In this document: positions 6,396 to 14,700 of the stretch, piece by piece | Numbering within the stretch: the stretch's first letter is position 1 | How the letters are laid out: each line of letters begins with the position of its first letter | From: DATBLE01 sp038248655 | GTDB lineage: Bacteria; Actinomycetota; Thermoleophilia; Gaiellales; Gaiellaceae | Direction: 5' to 3' | Length of the DNA: 22,799 nucleotides | Assembly: GCA_038248655.1 (NCBI GenBank) | Contig: JBBRXG010000041.1 | Span: forward strand, 1 to 22,799 | Program-made: the position numbers and the translations under genes | The notes under the pieces: generated by a model | Databases searched by the model: none | What the model saw: only the letters and a program-made list of their open reading frames with translations | What the model was told of the DNA's origin: nothing

Positions 6396-7635
6396 CGAGG
6401 TGACGCTGCCGCGGCTGGGGCAGGGGATGGAGTCCGGCACGATCGTGCGCTGGCTGAAGTCGGAAGGGGAGCCGGTCTCCAAGGGCGAGCCGCTGTACGA
6501 GCTGGACACCGACAAGGTCACCCAGGAGGTCGAGGCGGACGCGGCCGGGGTGCTCCTGAAGATCCTCGTCGCCGAGGGCGAGGTTCCGGTCGGCAGGCCT
6601 GTGGCGGTGATCGGCGAGGAGGGGGAATCGGTGCCGGAGGCCGAGGCGGCGTCGGAGCCTGCGGCGGAGCCGGAGCCCGTGGCGGCTCAGGCAGGGACAG
6701 GCACCCCTGAAGCGCCCGGCGAAGAGACTCCGCAGGACGTGCCTGTCCCTCAGCCGAGCGAGCCGAAGGGGGGCGACGGGACCGGCGAGCGGAGCAGGAT
6801 CAAGGCCTCGCCGCTGGCACGGCGGATCGCGCGCGAGCGGGGAACCGACCTCGCGTCGCTGACCGGCACGGGGCCCGAGGGGCGCATCGTCGCCGAGGAC
6901 GTCGAGCGCGCCACCCTCGGCGGGCAGCCGGCGCCGTCCGCGGCGCCGGTGCCCGGGGCGGCGGTCGAGCGGGTCGAGCTGAGCTCGCTGCGCAGAACGG
7001 TCGCCCGGCGCATGGCCGAGGCATGGACGGCGCCTGCCTTCCAGATCGTCGTCAGCGCGGACATGACCAGGGCGCGAGAGCTCAGAGCGGCCCTCCTCGA
7101 GCGCCATCCGGACGAGCGGCCGACCGTCACCGACGTGCTGACCAAGGTGTCTGCCCTCGCGCTCATGCGCCACCGCGACGTCAACGCCCTCTACGCGGGC
7201 GACGCAATCGAGCTGCAACCCTCGGCGAACGTCGGGATCGCGGTCGCGACCGATCGTGGCCTGCTCGTCCCGGTGATCCGCGGCTGCGAGCACCTGACCG
7301 TCCCGCAGATCGCCTCCGCCAGGGCGGGCCTGGTCTCACGGGCACGCGATGGGAAGCTGCAGGCCGCCGACCTGGAGGGCGGCACCTTCACGATCTCGAA
7401 CCTCGGGATGTACGGGGTCGAGCAGTTCGTCGCCGTCCTCAACCCGCCCCAGGCTGCGATCCTCGCGGTCGGGGCGATCGAAGATCGCGCGGCGGCCCGG
7501 GACGGCGGCATCGTCGTCCGGCCGACGATGACGATGACGCTGACCTGCGACCACCGCACGATCGACGGTGCCACCGCGGCCGACTTCCTCCGGACGGTGA
7601 AGGAGTTCCTGGAGGAGCCCGGCCTGACCCTGTGA
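6388..7635 (+). CDS. pdhC: Dihydrolipoamide acyltransferase (E2) of the 2-oxoacid dehydrogenase complex
   Basis: 415-residue E2 core that carries the acyl group on a lipoylated lysine and transfers it to CoA. Domains: one lipoyl domain (about 1-78) with Lys43 in ELDTDKVTQEVEA as the lipoylation site; a Pro/Ala/Glu-rich flexible linker (about 80-135); the peripheral-subunit-binding domain that docks E1/E3 (about 138-174, ASPLARRIARERG and GTGPEGRIVAEDV); a second linker; and the catalytic domain (about 195-415) with FTISNLGMYGVEQF and the active-site CDHRTIDGA (His389, Asp393). A single lipoyl domain is the usual bacterial minimum. GTG start overlaps E1-beta by 8 bases, giving coupling. Substrate (pyruvate, branched-chain, acetoin) is not settled by sequence reading alone. 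Confidence 0.93.
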   Translation: MASEVTLPRLGQGMESGTIVRWLKSEGEPVSKGEPLYELDTDKVTQEVEADAAGVLLKILVAEGEVPVGRPVAVIGEEGESVPEAEAASEPAAEPEPVAAQAGTGTPEAPGEETPQDVPVPQPSEPKGGDGTGERSRIKASPLARRIARERGTDLASLTGTGPEGRIVAEDVERATLGGQPAPSAAPVPGAAVERVELSSLRRTVARRMAEAWTAPAFQIVVSADMTRARELRAALLERHPDERPTVTDVLTKVSALALMRHRDVNALYAGDAIELQPSANVGIAVATDRGLLVPVIRGCEHLTVPQIASARAGLVSRARDGKLQAADLEGGTFTISNLGMYGVEQFVAVLNPPQAAILAVGAIEDRAAARDGGIVVRPTMTMTLTCDHRTIDGATAADFLRTVKEFLEEPGLTL

Positions 7636-7660
7636 CCGCGGAGCGGACAGGGCGCCTGCG

Positions 7661-7987
7661 ATGAGGGTCTGGTATCGCGTCCGCGACCTCGACGCAGCCC
7701 GCGCGTTCTACACCGGAGTGCTCGGCTTCGAGGAGACCTTCGCCGACGACGACGGCCGCTGGGCCCAGCTCCGCCGCGGGGACATGGAGATCGCGGTCTG
7801 GGAGGCGCAGGGCGACGAGGGCGGGGTGGCGTCGGTGGCGGTTCGCGACCTGCGGGCCGAGGTCGAGCGGCTGCGCACGGCGGGGGCCGAGGTGGGCGTG
7901 ATCGTCGAGCTGCCCGGGCAGGTCCGGATCGTCGACGTGTTCGACCTGGACGGCAACCGGCTCCAGCTCACCGAGGAGGTCGAATGA
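7661..7987 (+). CDS. VOC-family (glyoxalase/bleomycin-resistance fold) protein
   Basis: 108-residue single vicinal-oxygen-chelate domain: RVRDLDAARAFYTGVLGFEE (residues 6-25) is the typical first beta-alpha module, and VFDLDGNRLQLTEEV near the C-terminus is the usual metal/substrate-end strand (D-P-D-G-N pattern, here DLDGN). It begins at the first strand with no leader. The family spans glyoxalases, dioxygenases and antibiotic-binding proteins, so no reaction is assigned. It lies 25 bases after E2 and its TGA overlaps the ATG of the GNAT gene in ATGA, so these two are coupled. Inserting VOC and GNAT genes between E2 and E3 is not part of the canonical complex and may reflect quality control of reactive metabolites, or chance. 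Confidence 0.82.
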   Translation: MRVWYRVRDLDAARAFYTGVLGFEETFADDDGRWAQLRRGDMEIAVWEAQGDEGGVASVAVRDLRAEVERLRTAGAEVGVIVELPGQVRIVDVFDLDGNRLQLTEEVE

Positions 7988-8439
7988 TCCGCCACGCGGG
8001 CGCGCAGGACCTCGCCTTCCTCCGCGACATGCTCCGCCACGCCTATTACGCCCGCTGGGGGAACGAGGCGGACGTCCCGCTCGAGCGCTACGTCGCCGGC
8101 TGGGGTCGACGCGGCGACGCCGCGCTCCTCGCGATCGACGAGTTCCGACCCGTCGGGGCCGCCTGGTACCGCCTGTTCGAGCAGAGCGAGCCCGGCTACG
8201 GCTTCGTCGACGAGGAGACGCCCGAGCTGACGATCGCGATCGTGCCGAGCCGGCGCGGCCGCGGGCTCGGCGAGGAGCTGCTCGTTGCGCTGCTCGAGCA
8301 GGCGAAGAGCGAGGGCTATCCGCGCATCAGTCTCAGCGTCGAGCGGGACAACCCCGCGCTCCACCTCTACGAGCAGCACGGCTTCGCGAAGGTCGGCGAG
8401 CGCGGCGGGGCGTGGGTGATGCAGGCGCAGCTCACGTAG
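7984..8439 (+). CDS. GNAT-family N-acetyltransferase
   Basis: 151-residue acetyl-CoA-dependent acyltransferase of the GCN5-related fold. The CoA-binding motif A is RRGRGLGEELLVALLE (about 90-105) following the beta-4 strand ELTIAIVP, and motif B is SLSVERDNPALHLYEQHGF (about 117-134), both well preserved. The N-terminal half (HAYYARWG, RYVAGWG, AAWYRLFE) forms the variable acceptor-binding side, so the substrate cannot be predicted. Coupled to the VOC gene upstream through an ATGA overlap; 28 bases separate its stop from the E3 start, and that short gap contains what looks like an independent promoter. Confidence 0.88.
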   Translation: MIRHAGAQDLAFLRDMLRHAYYARWGNEADVPLERYVAGWGRRGDAALLAIDEFRPVGAAWYRLFEQSEPGYGFVDEETPELTIAIVPSRRGRGLGEELLVALLEQAKSEGYPRISLSVERDNPALHLYEQHGFAKVGERGGAWVMQAQLT

Positions 8440-8448
8440 GGCTCGCAC

Positions 8449-8467
8449 GCCTCGATAGGATCGAGGC
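8449..8467 (+). promoter_or_regulatory. Palindromic -10 region directly before lpdA
   Basis: GCCTCGA (8449-8455), tagga, TCGAGGC (8461-8467) is a perfect 7-bp inverted repeat abutting the ATG at 8468. Its centre contains TAGGAT (8456-8461), a -10-like box six bases from the ATG, with no ribosome site. If transcription starts at the ATG the left arm is not in the RNA, so the symmetry would act at DNA level (operator or symmetric promoter); if read through from upstream it would be a start-codon hairpin. Confidence 0.5.
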
Positions 8468-9874
8468 ATGGACTGCGACGTCGCGGTACTCGGAGGCGGG
8501 CCCGGCGGGTACACGGCGGCGATCCGCGCGGCGCAGCTGGGGGCGAAGGTCGCGTGCGTCGAGCGCGAGACCGAGCTGGGCGGTACCTGCCTGCGCGTCG
8601 GCTGCATCCCGACCAAGGCCTGGGTGCAGACCGCGTTCGCGCTGAGGGAGGCCGAGGAGACGTTCGGCAAGCTCGGTGTCGAGGTCGGCCTGCCGAAGCT
8701 CGACCTGCCGAAGGCGAACGAGTGGAAGGCGCAGGTCGTCAAGCAGATGACCCAGGGCGTCGCCGGCCTGTTCAAGGCGAACGGCGTCGAGTGGGTGCAG
8801 GGGACCGGGCGTTTCGAGGACGCGAACACGATCGCGGTCGAGGGCGGCGAGGACGTGACCTTCAAGAGCGCGATCGTCGCCACCGGCTCGTTCCCGATCC
8901 GGCCGCCGATCGACGGGCTCGACTCCCCACGGTGCGTCGACTCGACCGGCCTGCTCGCCCAGGAGCAGGTGCCGAAGCGGCTGGTCGTCCTCGGCGGCGG
9001 GATCATCGGCTGCGAGTTCGCCTCGATCTTCTCCCGGTTCGGCTCCGAGGTGACGATCATCGAGATGCTGCCGAAGCTGATCCCGATGGAGGACGACGAC
9101 GCCTCCGAGGAGCTCGAGAAGCAGTTCGGCAAGCGCGGGATCGCGCTCCACCTCGAGCAGCAGTGCACGAAGGTGGCAGAGAGCGGTGACGGGCTCGCCG
9201 TCCACTTCGGGGACGGCGAGACGGTCGAGTGCGACCTGATGCTGGTCGCCGTCGGGCGGGCGCCGCTCGTCGAGGGGCTCGGGCTCGAGGAGATCGGCGT
9301 CGAGCTCGACCGGAAGCAGGGGATCGCCGCCGACGAGCACCGGCGCACGACCGTGCCCCACATCTACGCGGTCGGCGACTGTGCCGGCTACTGGCAGCTC
9401 GCGCACACGGCGTTCCGCGAGGGCGAGGTCGCGGCCGAGAACGCGACCGGCCACGAGGCCGTCGTCGACGCTCGCGGCGTCCCGCGGCCGATCTACACCG
9501 ATCCGGAGGTGGCGGCCGTCGGCCTGACCGAGGCAGAGGCGCGCGAGCAGTACGGCGACGACGTCGCCGTCGGCGTCTTCCCCTGGGTGGCGAACGCCCG
9601 CGCGGTGATGCAGGACGCGACCGTCGGCTGGGTCAAGTCGATCCACGAGTCGCGCTACGGGGAGCTGCTCGGGATCGTGATGGTCGGCCCGCACGTGACC
9701 GACCTGATCGAGGCGGGCGTGGTCGCGCTCGATGCGGAGGCGACCGTCGAGACGGTCGCGGACGGGATCGCGGCGCACCCGACCCTGTCCGAGGCGATCA
9801 AGGAGGCCGGGCTCGTCGCACTGGGTCGCGCGATTCATCTGCCGCCGAAGCGGAAAGCGGCGGCAAAGGCCTGA
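8468..9874 (+). CDS. lpdA: Dihydrolipoyl dehydrogenase (E3)
   Basis: 468-residue FAD flavoenzyme that reoxidises dihydrolipoate on E2 (and on other 2-oxoacid/glycine-cleavage complexes) with NAD+. N-terminal FAD Rossmann motif GGGPGGYTAAIRAAQLGA (residues 9-26); redox disulfide Cys41 and Cys46 in GGTCLRVGCIPTK; NAD-binding motif VVLGGGIIGCEFASIF mid-protein; second FAD motif IYAVGDCAG; and the C-terminal catalytic His437-Glu442 pair in AHPTLSEAIKEA. The position after the disulfide is PTKAW where most relatives have PSKAL. ATG at 8468 has no ribosome site but an apparent -10 box six bases before it, so E3 seems able to be expressed apart from E1/E2, sensible for a shared subunit. The Lys/Ala-rich tail (KRKAAAKA) extends past the usual end. 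Confidence 0.95.
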   Translation: MDCDVAVLGGGPGGYTAAIRAAQLGAKVACVERETELGGTCLRVGCIPTKAWVQTAFALREAEETFGKLGVEVGLPKLDLPKANEWKAQVVKQMTQGVAGLFKANGVEWVQGTGRFEDANTIAVEGGEDVTFKSAIVATGSFPIRPPIDGLDSPRCVDSTGLLAQEQVPKRLVVLGGGIIGCEFASIFSRFGSEVTIIEMLPKLIPMEDDDASEELEKQFGKRGIALHLEQQCTKVAESGDGLAVHFGDGETVECDLMLVAVGRAPLVEGLGLEEIGVELDRKQGIAADEHRRTTVPHIYAVGDCAGYWQLAHTAFREGEVAAENATGHEAVVDARGVPRPIYTDPEVAAVGLTEAEAREQYGDDVAVGVFPWVANARAVMQDATVGWVKSIHESRYGELLGIVMVGPHVTDLIEAGVVALDAEATVETVADGIAAHPTLSEAIKEAGLVALGRAIHLPPKRKAAAKA

Positions 9875-9889
9875 CGAAGGGAGCGAGAG

Positions 9890-10111
9890 ATGGGAATCGT
9901 CAACAAGCGGAACGCGGTGATCGGCTGGCTGACCTTGTCGGTCGGCAAGCGAGTGGCGAAGAAGAAGGCGAAAGCGGCCGTTCCGGCCGTCGAGGGCGGG
10001 AAGCCGAACAAGCCTGCGATCGCGGCCGGGGTGGCGGCGCTCGCCGGGACGCTGCTCTTCTGGCGGAAGGCAAAGAGGGGTTCCGGCGGGAGCGACGGCT
10101 CGGCCGAGTAG
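9890..10111 (+). CDS. Small single-pass membrane protein, function unknown
   Basis: 73 residues: a short N-terminus with a hydrophobic patch (NAVIGWLTLSVGKRV), a Lys/Ala-rich stretch (KKKAKAAVPAV), then one clear membrane segment AIAAGVAALAGTLLFW (about residues 43-58) followed by a basic and Gly/Ser-rich tail. I recognise no family. ATG at 9890 has GGAG seven bases upstream, and the gene follows lpdA by only 15 bases, so it is probably co-transcribed with E3. Positive residues on both sides of the helix leave topology open. Similar tiny basic membrane proteins are common orphans in actinobacteria; no role in the dehydrogenase complex is implied by sequence. Confidence 0.7.
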   Translation: MGIVNKRNAVIGWLTLSVGKRVAKKKAKAAVPAVEGGKPNKPAIAAGVAALAGTLLFWRKAKRGSGGSDGSAE

Positions 10112-10165
10112 GTCGGGGCCGTTCCAGATCTCTGCGGTTGCCGCTGCCGGCCCTCGCGCCGGCGT

Positions 10166-10201
10166 CTAGACGATTGATCGATACATCGACCAATCGTCTA
10201 G
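10166..10201. repeat. 36-bp palindrome, copy 1
   Basis: Arms CTAGACGATTGATCGAT (10166-10182) and ATCGACCAATCGTCTAG (10185-10201) are separated by AC and differ from perfect symmetry at one pair only. As RNA it would be a long hairpin, but without a GC-rich stem base or T-run. Its left arm reappears with one change at 10300-10314. Confidence 0.8.
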
Positions 10202-10202
10202 C

Positions 10203-10230
10203 GGAAGCCGGAAGCCGGAAGCCGGAATCC
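10203..10230. repeat. Four tandem 7-base units
   Basis: GGAAGCC occurs three times in a row (10203-10223) followed by the variant GGAATCC (10224-10230), immediately after palindrome copy 1. Too short to be coding-significant; likely slippage-generated. Confidence 0.75.
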
Positions 10231-10299
10231 GAGATCCCGGGGGCCATGCACAAACGCTACGGCAGGGCTCAACGCTGCCAAGTCCAGTCACGTCATCTG

Positions 10300-10336
10300 C
10301 TAGATGATTGATCGCCGAATTTCCGATTGATCATCT
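10300..10336. repeat. Palindrome, copy 2 (diverged)
   Basis: AGATGATTGATCG (10302-10314) and CGATTGATCATCT (10324-10336) pair at 11 of 13 positions around a 9-base AT-rich centre (ccgaatttc). The left flank CTAGATGATTGATCG matches copy 1 at 14 of 15 bases, so both are versions of one element. A small alternative hairpin CATCT-gct-AGATG (10294-10306) overlaps it. Confidence 0.65.
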
Positions 10337-10362
10337 GTCGGCGTTCGGGTGATCGAGGGCGA

Positions 10363-10728
10363 TCACGGCCGACAACCCTCGATCGCGACCTGAACGTTCG
10401 CCTGGAGAGCGGCGATCGTGTCGGGTCGCATCAGGGCCTTCCAGCGCAAGGAGCTCCCGTACCGTCGCAGGTAGGGATCGTCGAGAATCTCGCCCAGCTG
10501 GCGGCCTCGCCGGTGCTCCCGGATGATGTACGAGCGCAGCTCCGCCTCTCGAAACGGGCGTCCGCCGAGAAACCAGTACGGTCCGCTGCCCAGCACGGCG
10601 CCGCGGTCGGCGCGTGCTCGCCGATGAGTCAGACCGATCAGCCGCATCGACACAAAGAATACCATGTCGTGATGTAGTTGCGCTCGGGTCCGCCTTGCCG
10701 TGTCAGGCCCTTCCATGGCGGGACTCAT
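10363..10728 (-). CDS. Uncharacterised 121-aa protein coupled to MarR regulator
   Basis: I do not recognise this protein. It is basic and soluble: an Arg-rich opening, a short hydrophobic stretch (MVFFVSMRLIGLT, residues 22-34), then GSGPYWFLGGRPFREAELRS (48-67), a charged helix (YIIREHRRGRQLGEILDD) and a C-terminal LRWKALMRPDTIAALQANVQ. Reality as a gene rests on its ATG overlapping the TGA of the MarR gene in an ATGA, a strong coupling signal. If coupling were not used, the internal ATG at residue 22 could start a 100-residue form. Partner or target of the adjacent regulator is the obvious guess, but nothing in the sequence shows it. Confidence 0.6.
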   Translation of the reverse strand: MSPAMEGPDTARRTRAQLHHDMVFFVSMRLIGLTHRRARADRGAVLGSGPYWFLGGRPFREAELRSYIIREHRRGRQLGEILDDPYLRRYGSSLRWKALMRPDTIAALQANVQVAIEGCRP

Positions 10729-11162
10729 CCGCTGGCGGCGCTGAAGAGGCGATCGAGCTCGCGAAACGCGGCGGAGAGCGCCTTCCGGTCTGTGCGCAGC
10801 ATCGCGAAGGCCCGCATCAACCGCCGCTCGCCCTCGGCTGTCAAGCGCAGCAAGGAGACCCGGCCGTCTCGAGTCGAGGGCCGCCGCCGGACCAGCCCCG
10901 CCTCCTCGCTACGCCGCACGAGCTCGGTCACCGCGGTCTGCCGAAGGTGCAGGCGCTCGCACAGGTCGGTCAACGGCAGCTCGCCCGCCGACCTGATCAT
11001 CAGCAGAAGGTCATAGCGCTGCGAGGTCAATCCTGCCTGCGCAGCGACCGCGTCGGTCCTGCGCAGGAAGCGCCGCAGCTCCGTGCGGTACGCCGCTGCG
11101 CGCTCCAGCTCGACGTCGAGCGGAAGGTGCCTTCTCCTGGTCGTCATGGTCGATGCCGCCAT
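10725..11162 (-). CDS. MarR-family transcriptional regulator
   Basis: 145-residue winged-helix DNA-binding protein. N-terminal dimerisation helix (LERAAAYRTELRRFLRRTDAVAAQ), then the wing-helix domain: YDLLLMIRSAGELPLTDLC, recognition helix LRQTAVTELVRRSEEAGLV and the wing RRRPSTRDGRVSLLRLTAEG with the conserved DGR, followed by a C-terminal dimer helix. MarR proteins usually repress a divergent or downstream gene and respond to small ligands. Here the divergent gene is a PEBP-family protein 76 bases away, and the downstream coupled gene is the 121-aa unknown. ATG at 11162 gives the full N-terminal helix; an ATG five codons in (11147) is possible. No ribosome site is evident before either. 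Confidence 0.9.
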   Translation of the reverse strand: MAASTMTTRRRHLPLDVELERAAAYRTELRRFLRRTDAVAAQAGLTSQRYDLLLMIRSAGELPLTDLCERLHLRQTAVTELVRRSEEAGLVRRRPSTRDGRVSLLRLTAEGERRLMRAFAMLRTDRKALSAAFRELDRLFSAASG

Positions 11163-11238
11163 CTTCTACTACAGCACGATCCGGCCGGGCGGCGATCCTC
11201 GGCGCGACTCGCGGTTCCGATGGCATCCTGCTCGCGGA

Positions 11239-11676
11239 ATGGAGCTGAGGAGCACGGCGTTCTCGAACGGTCGGCGGATCCCCGATCGCCATACCTGCGA
11301 CGGCGACGACGTCTCGCCGCCGCTCGAGTGGACGGGGACTCCCGAGGTGGCGGTCGCGCTCGCGCTCTGCCTCGACGACCCGGACGCAGGCCGGTATCCG
11401 TTCACGCACTGGCTCGCCTGGGGCTTGACGCCGGCGGCCGGCTGGCTCGCCGAAGGCGAGCCCGGTGCGGAGGAGGGCCGGAACGACTTCGGCGCGCCCG
11501 GGTACCGCGGTCCGTGCCCGCCGCCGGGCAAGCCGCACCGTTACGTCTTCACCCTCTACGCGCTCGACGCGGAGCCGGCAGTCGGGCCGGGTGACCGCCG
11601 GCTCAGCTTCGACCGGGCGATCGAAGGGCACGTGCTTGCGACCACCGAGCTGACCGGTCTCTACGGTCGCCCGTAG
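11239..11676 (+). CDS. YbhB/YbcL-type PEBP (Raf kinase inhibitor-like) protein
   Basis: 145-residue phosphatidylethanolamine-binding-protein fold. Landmarks: HTCDGDDVSPPLEW (residues 18-31), the ligand pocket DDPDAGRYPFTHWLAWGL (46-63) with the Asp-Pro-Asp and His-Trp pairs, and GYRGPCPPPGKPHRYVFTLY (88-107). Bacterial members are cytoplasmic or periplasmic small-anion binders with no settled function; no signal peptide is seen here. ATG at 11239 begins directly at the first strand as in relatives. It diverges from marR across a 76-base gap, the classical layout for MarR control, though I could not identify a clear operator dyad there. No ribosome site precedes the ATG. Confidence 0.88.
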   Translation: MELRSTAFSNGRRIPDRHTCDGDDVSPPLEWTGTPEVAVALALCLDDPDAGRYPFTHWLAWGLTPAAGWLAEGEPGAEEGRNDFGAPGYRGPCPPPGKPHRYVFTLYALDAEPAVGPGDRRLSFDRAIEGHVLATTELTGLYGRP

Positions 11677-11738
11677 GCGCGCCGGGCGACATCTCCGCGG
11701 GCAACGGGTCGAGCTCGGCCGGCGGGAGGCGCCATCTT

Positions 11739-11762
11739 GGACGGGTTGTACGATGGCCGTCC
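11739..11762 (+). promoter_or_regulatory. Putative dnaE promoter region with dyad around TACGAT
   Basis: TACGAT (11749-11754) lies nine bases before GTG 11764 and is bracketed by GGACGG (11739-11744) and CCGTCC (11757-11762), a 6-bp inverted repeat. It would support transcription starting near the GTG. The competing reading is a TTG start at 11737 with GGGAGG seven bases upstream. Confidence 0.35.
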
Positions 11763-11763
11763 G

Positions 11764-14700
11764 GTGTCCGACGCGCCATTCGTTCATCTGCACGTCCACT
11801 CCGAGTACTCGATTCTGGACGGGGCCTGTCGGATCCCGGCGCTCGCCGCCCGGGCCGCCGAGCTCGGGATGTCCGCGGTCTCGCTCACCGACCACGGCTC
11901 GCTCGCCGGAGCCGTCGAGCTGCACCGCGAGGCCCGCAAGCAGGGGATCAAGCCGATCGTCGGTTGCGAGGTCTACGTCGCCGACGACCGCCGCCGGCAG
12001 GAGAAGGGCTACGCGCACCTGACCCTGCTCGCCGAGTCGAACGAGGGGTACGCGAACCTGATCAAGCTCTCTTCGCTCGGCTACCTGGAGGGCTACTACT
12101 ACAAGCCGCGCGTCGACTGGCAGCTGCTCGAGCGCCACGCGAAGGGGATCGTCGCGCTCTCCGGGTGTCTGTCCGGCCTGGTCTCGAAGGCGCTCGAGGA
12201 GTCGCGGTCGCAGGACGCCGCCTCCGACCTCGACCGGCTGGTCCAGATCTTCGGTCGCGACTCCACCTACGTCGAGATCCAGAATGCGGGGCTCGAGCAG
12301 CAGGGGCGGATCAACCCGCAGCTCGCCGGGCTCGCCGAGGCGACCGGGCTTCCGCTCGTCGCCACCGGAGACGTGCACTACCTCCTGCACGAGGACGCGC
12401 GGGCGCACGAGGCGCTCCTCTGCATCCAGTCCGGCGACTCGTTGAAGAACCCGAACCACTGGCGCTTCGACACCGATCAGTTCTACTTCAAGACGCCGGA
12501 GGAGATGGCCGCGGACTTCGCCGCCTACCCGGAGGCGCTGCGGCGCACGCTGGAGGTCGCCGACCGCTGCACGGTATCGATCGAGACCGACCGGCTTCTG
12601 CTGCCGAAGTTCCCCGTCCCGGGAGAGGGGGACGCGTTCGAGTACCTCGCCGGCCTCTGCGCGGAGGGGATCGCGCGCCGCTACGGGAACGTGACGCCCG
12701 AGCTCCGCGAGCGGCTCCAGTTCGAGCTGAAGACCGTGCGGGAGATGGGGTTCGCCGACTACTTCCTGATCGTCTGGGACTTCGTCCACTTCGCGAAGAC
12801 GAACGGGATCCAGGTCGGCCCGGGCCGGGGCTCGGCCGCCGGATCGCTCGCCGCGTACTGCCTCGAGATCACCGACGTCGACCCGATCAGGTACGGCCTC
12901 CTGTTCGAGCGCTTCCTCAACCCGGGGCGCAAGTCGATGCCGGACATGGACATCGACTTCGCCGTCGGTGGCCGGGAGCAGGTGATCAACTACGTCGCCG
13001 AGAAGTACGGGCGCGACCGCGTCGCCCAGATCATCACGTTCTCGACGATGATGGCGCGGGCCGCGGTTCGCGACGCCGGCCGGGTGCTCGAGGTTCCGTA
13101 CGGCTCGGTCGACAAGGTCGCGAAGCTGATCCCCGAAGGGCCGAAGGTGTACCTCGACGAGTGCCTGAAGCCCGGCCAGGAGCTGAAGGCGGCCTACGAC
13201 GCAGATCCCCTCGTCCGCGAGATCGTCGACCTCGCGAAGCCACTCGAAGGGCTCGTCCGCGCCGACTCGATCCATGCCGCCGGAGTCGTGATCGCCGACC
13301 GGCCGCTGACGGACATCGTGCCGGTCCAGCAGAAGGGGCCGGACCAGGAGGTCGTCACCCAGCTGCCGATGGGCGACGTCGAGGCGCTCGGCCTGTTGAA
13401 GATCGACTTCCTCGGCCTGCGCAACCTCGACGTCATCGACCAGGCGGTCCAGCTGATCGGCGGCCTCGAGATCGAGACGATCCCGCTCGACGACGAGCCC
13501 ACCTACGAGATGCTCCGCCGCGGCGACGCGATCGGCGTCTTCCAGTTCGAGTCGTCGGGGATGCGCGACGCGCTCCGGCAGGTCAAGCCGACCACCTTCG
13601 AGGACCTGATCGCCCTCGTCGCCCTCTACCGGCCGGGGCCGATGCAGTACATCCCGGTGTACGCGCGCCGCAAGCACGGGCTCGAGCAGGCTTCCTACCT
13701 CGACGAGCGTCTGCGATCGATCACCGAGCTCACGCACGGAATCTCGATCTACCAGGAGCAGTCGATGGAGATCGCCAAGCAGATCGCCGGCTTCTCGCCC
13801 GCCGAGGCCGACGACCTGCGGAAGGCGATCGGAAAGAAGATCCACTCGCTGATGGCCTCGCTGAAGGAGAAGTTCATCGACGGCTGCATCGCGAACGGCA
13901 CGACGCCCCAGGTGGCGCGCCAGCTCTGGGACGACATGGAGCGCTCGCAGGACTACTCGTTCAACAAGTCCCACGCCGCCGGCTACGCCCTGATCGCCTA
14001 CCGCACGGCCTGGCTGCGCGCCCACCACCCGCACGCGTACATGGCCGCCCTGATCTCGTCGGTGATGAACACGAAGGACCGCGTCCCCTTCTACGTCGAC
14101 GCGTGCCACGAGCTCGGGATCGAGGTGCTCCCACCCGACGTGAACACCTCCCAGGTCGACTTCGCCGTCGTCGAGGGGAAGATCCGCTTCGGCCTGAACG
14201 CGGTCAAGAACGTGGGCGAGACCGCGTGCCGCGCGATCATCGCCGCCCGCGACGAGGGCGGCCCGTTCGAGTCGCTGTGGGACTTCACCGAGCGTGTCGA
14301 CCCGCAAGTGGTGAACAGGCGCGCACTCGAGTCGCTCGTCAGATGCGGCGCTCTCGACTCGACCGGCGCGACGCGCAAGGGGATGGGGGAGGTCCTCGAC
14401 GACGCGCTCGGGTACGGCTCGCGCTCGCACGCCGACCGCCTCGCCGGTCAGGGCTCGATCTTCGACCTGGACGCCGGCGAGGAGGCGCCGCCGCAGCGCC
14501 ACCGCGCGATCCCGGGCGAGGAGTACGAGAAGAGCGAGCTGCTCCGCCTGGAGAAGGAGACGCTGGGTCTGTGGGTCAGCGAGCATCCGCTCGCCGACCT
14601 GGGCGACGAGCTGCGCCGCAAGACCGACCGTCAGCTCGCCGAGCTCGATCGCTGCCGCGACGGCGAGATCGTCGTCGTCGGCGGGATCGTCTCGGCGGTC

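Larger units (their letters stand above)
10112..10362. other. 251-base gene-free gap between convergent genes, with palindromes and short repeats
   Basis: No protein-like frame is visible on either strand. The gap is AT-richer than its surroundings and contains: GCCGG/CCGGC pairing near 10146-10163, a 36-bp palindrome (10166-10201), four tandem 7-base units (10203-10230), and a second related palindrome (10300-10336). GATTGATC occurs three times in direct orientation (10172, 10306, 10325). It lies 3' of both flanking genes, so transcription ends here from both sides. Confidence 0.6.

Noticed and set aside
10166..10201. Operator of the MarR regulator
   Set aside because: It lies downstream of both genes in the MarR transcript, not near the marR/PEBP divergent promoter region where an operator is expected.
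10166..10336. CRISPR array or attachment site
   Set aside because: Only two related palindromes with unequal arms, no regular spacers, no cas, integrase or tRNA gene nearby.
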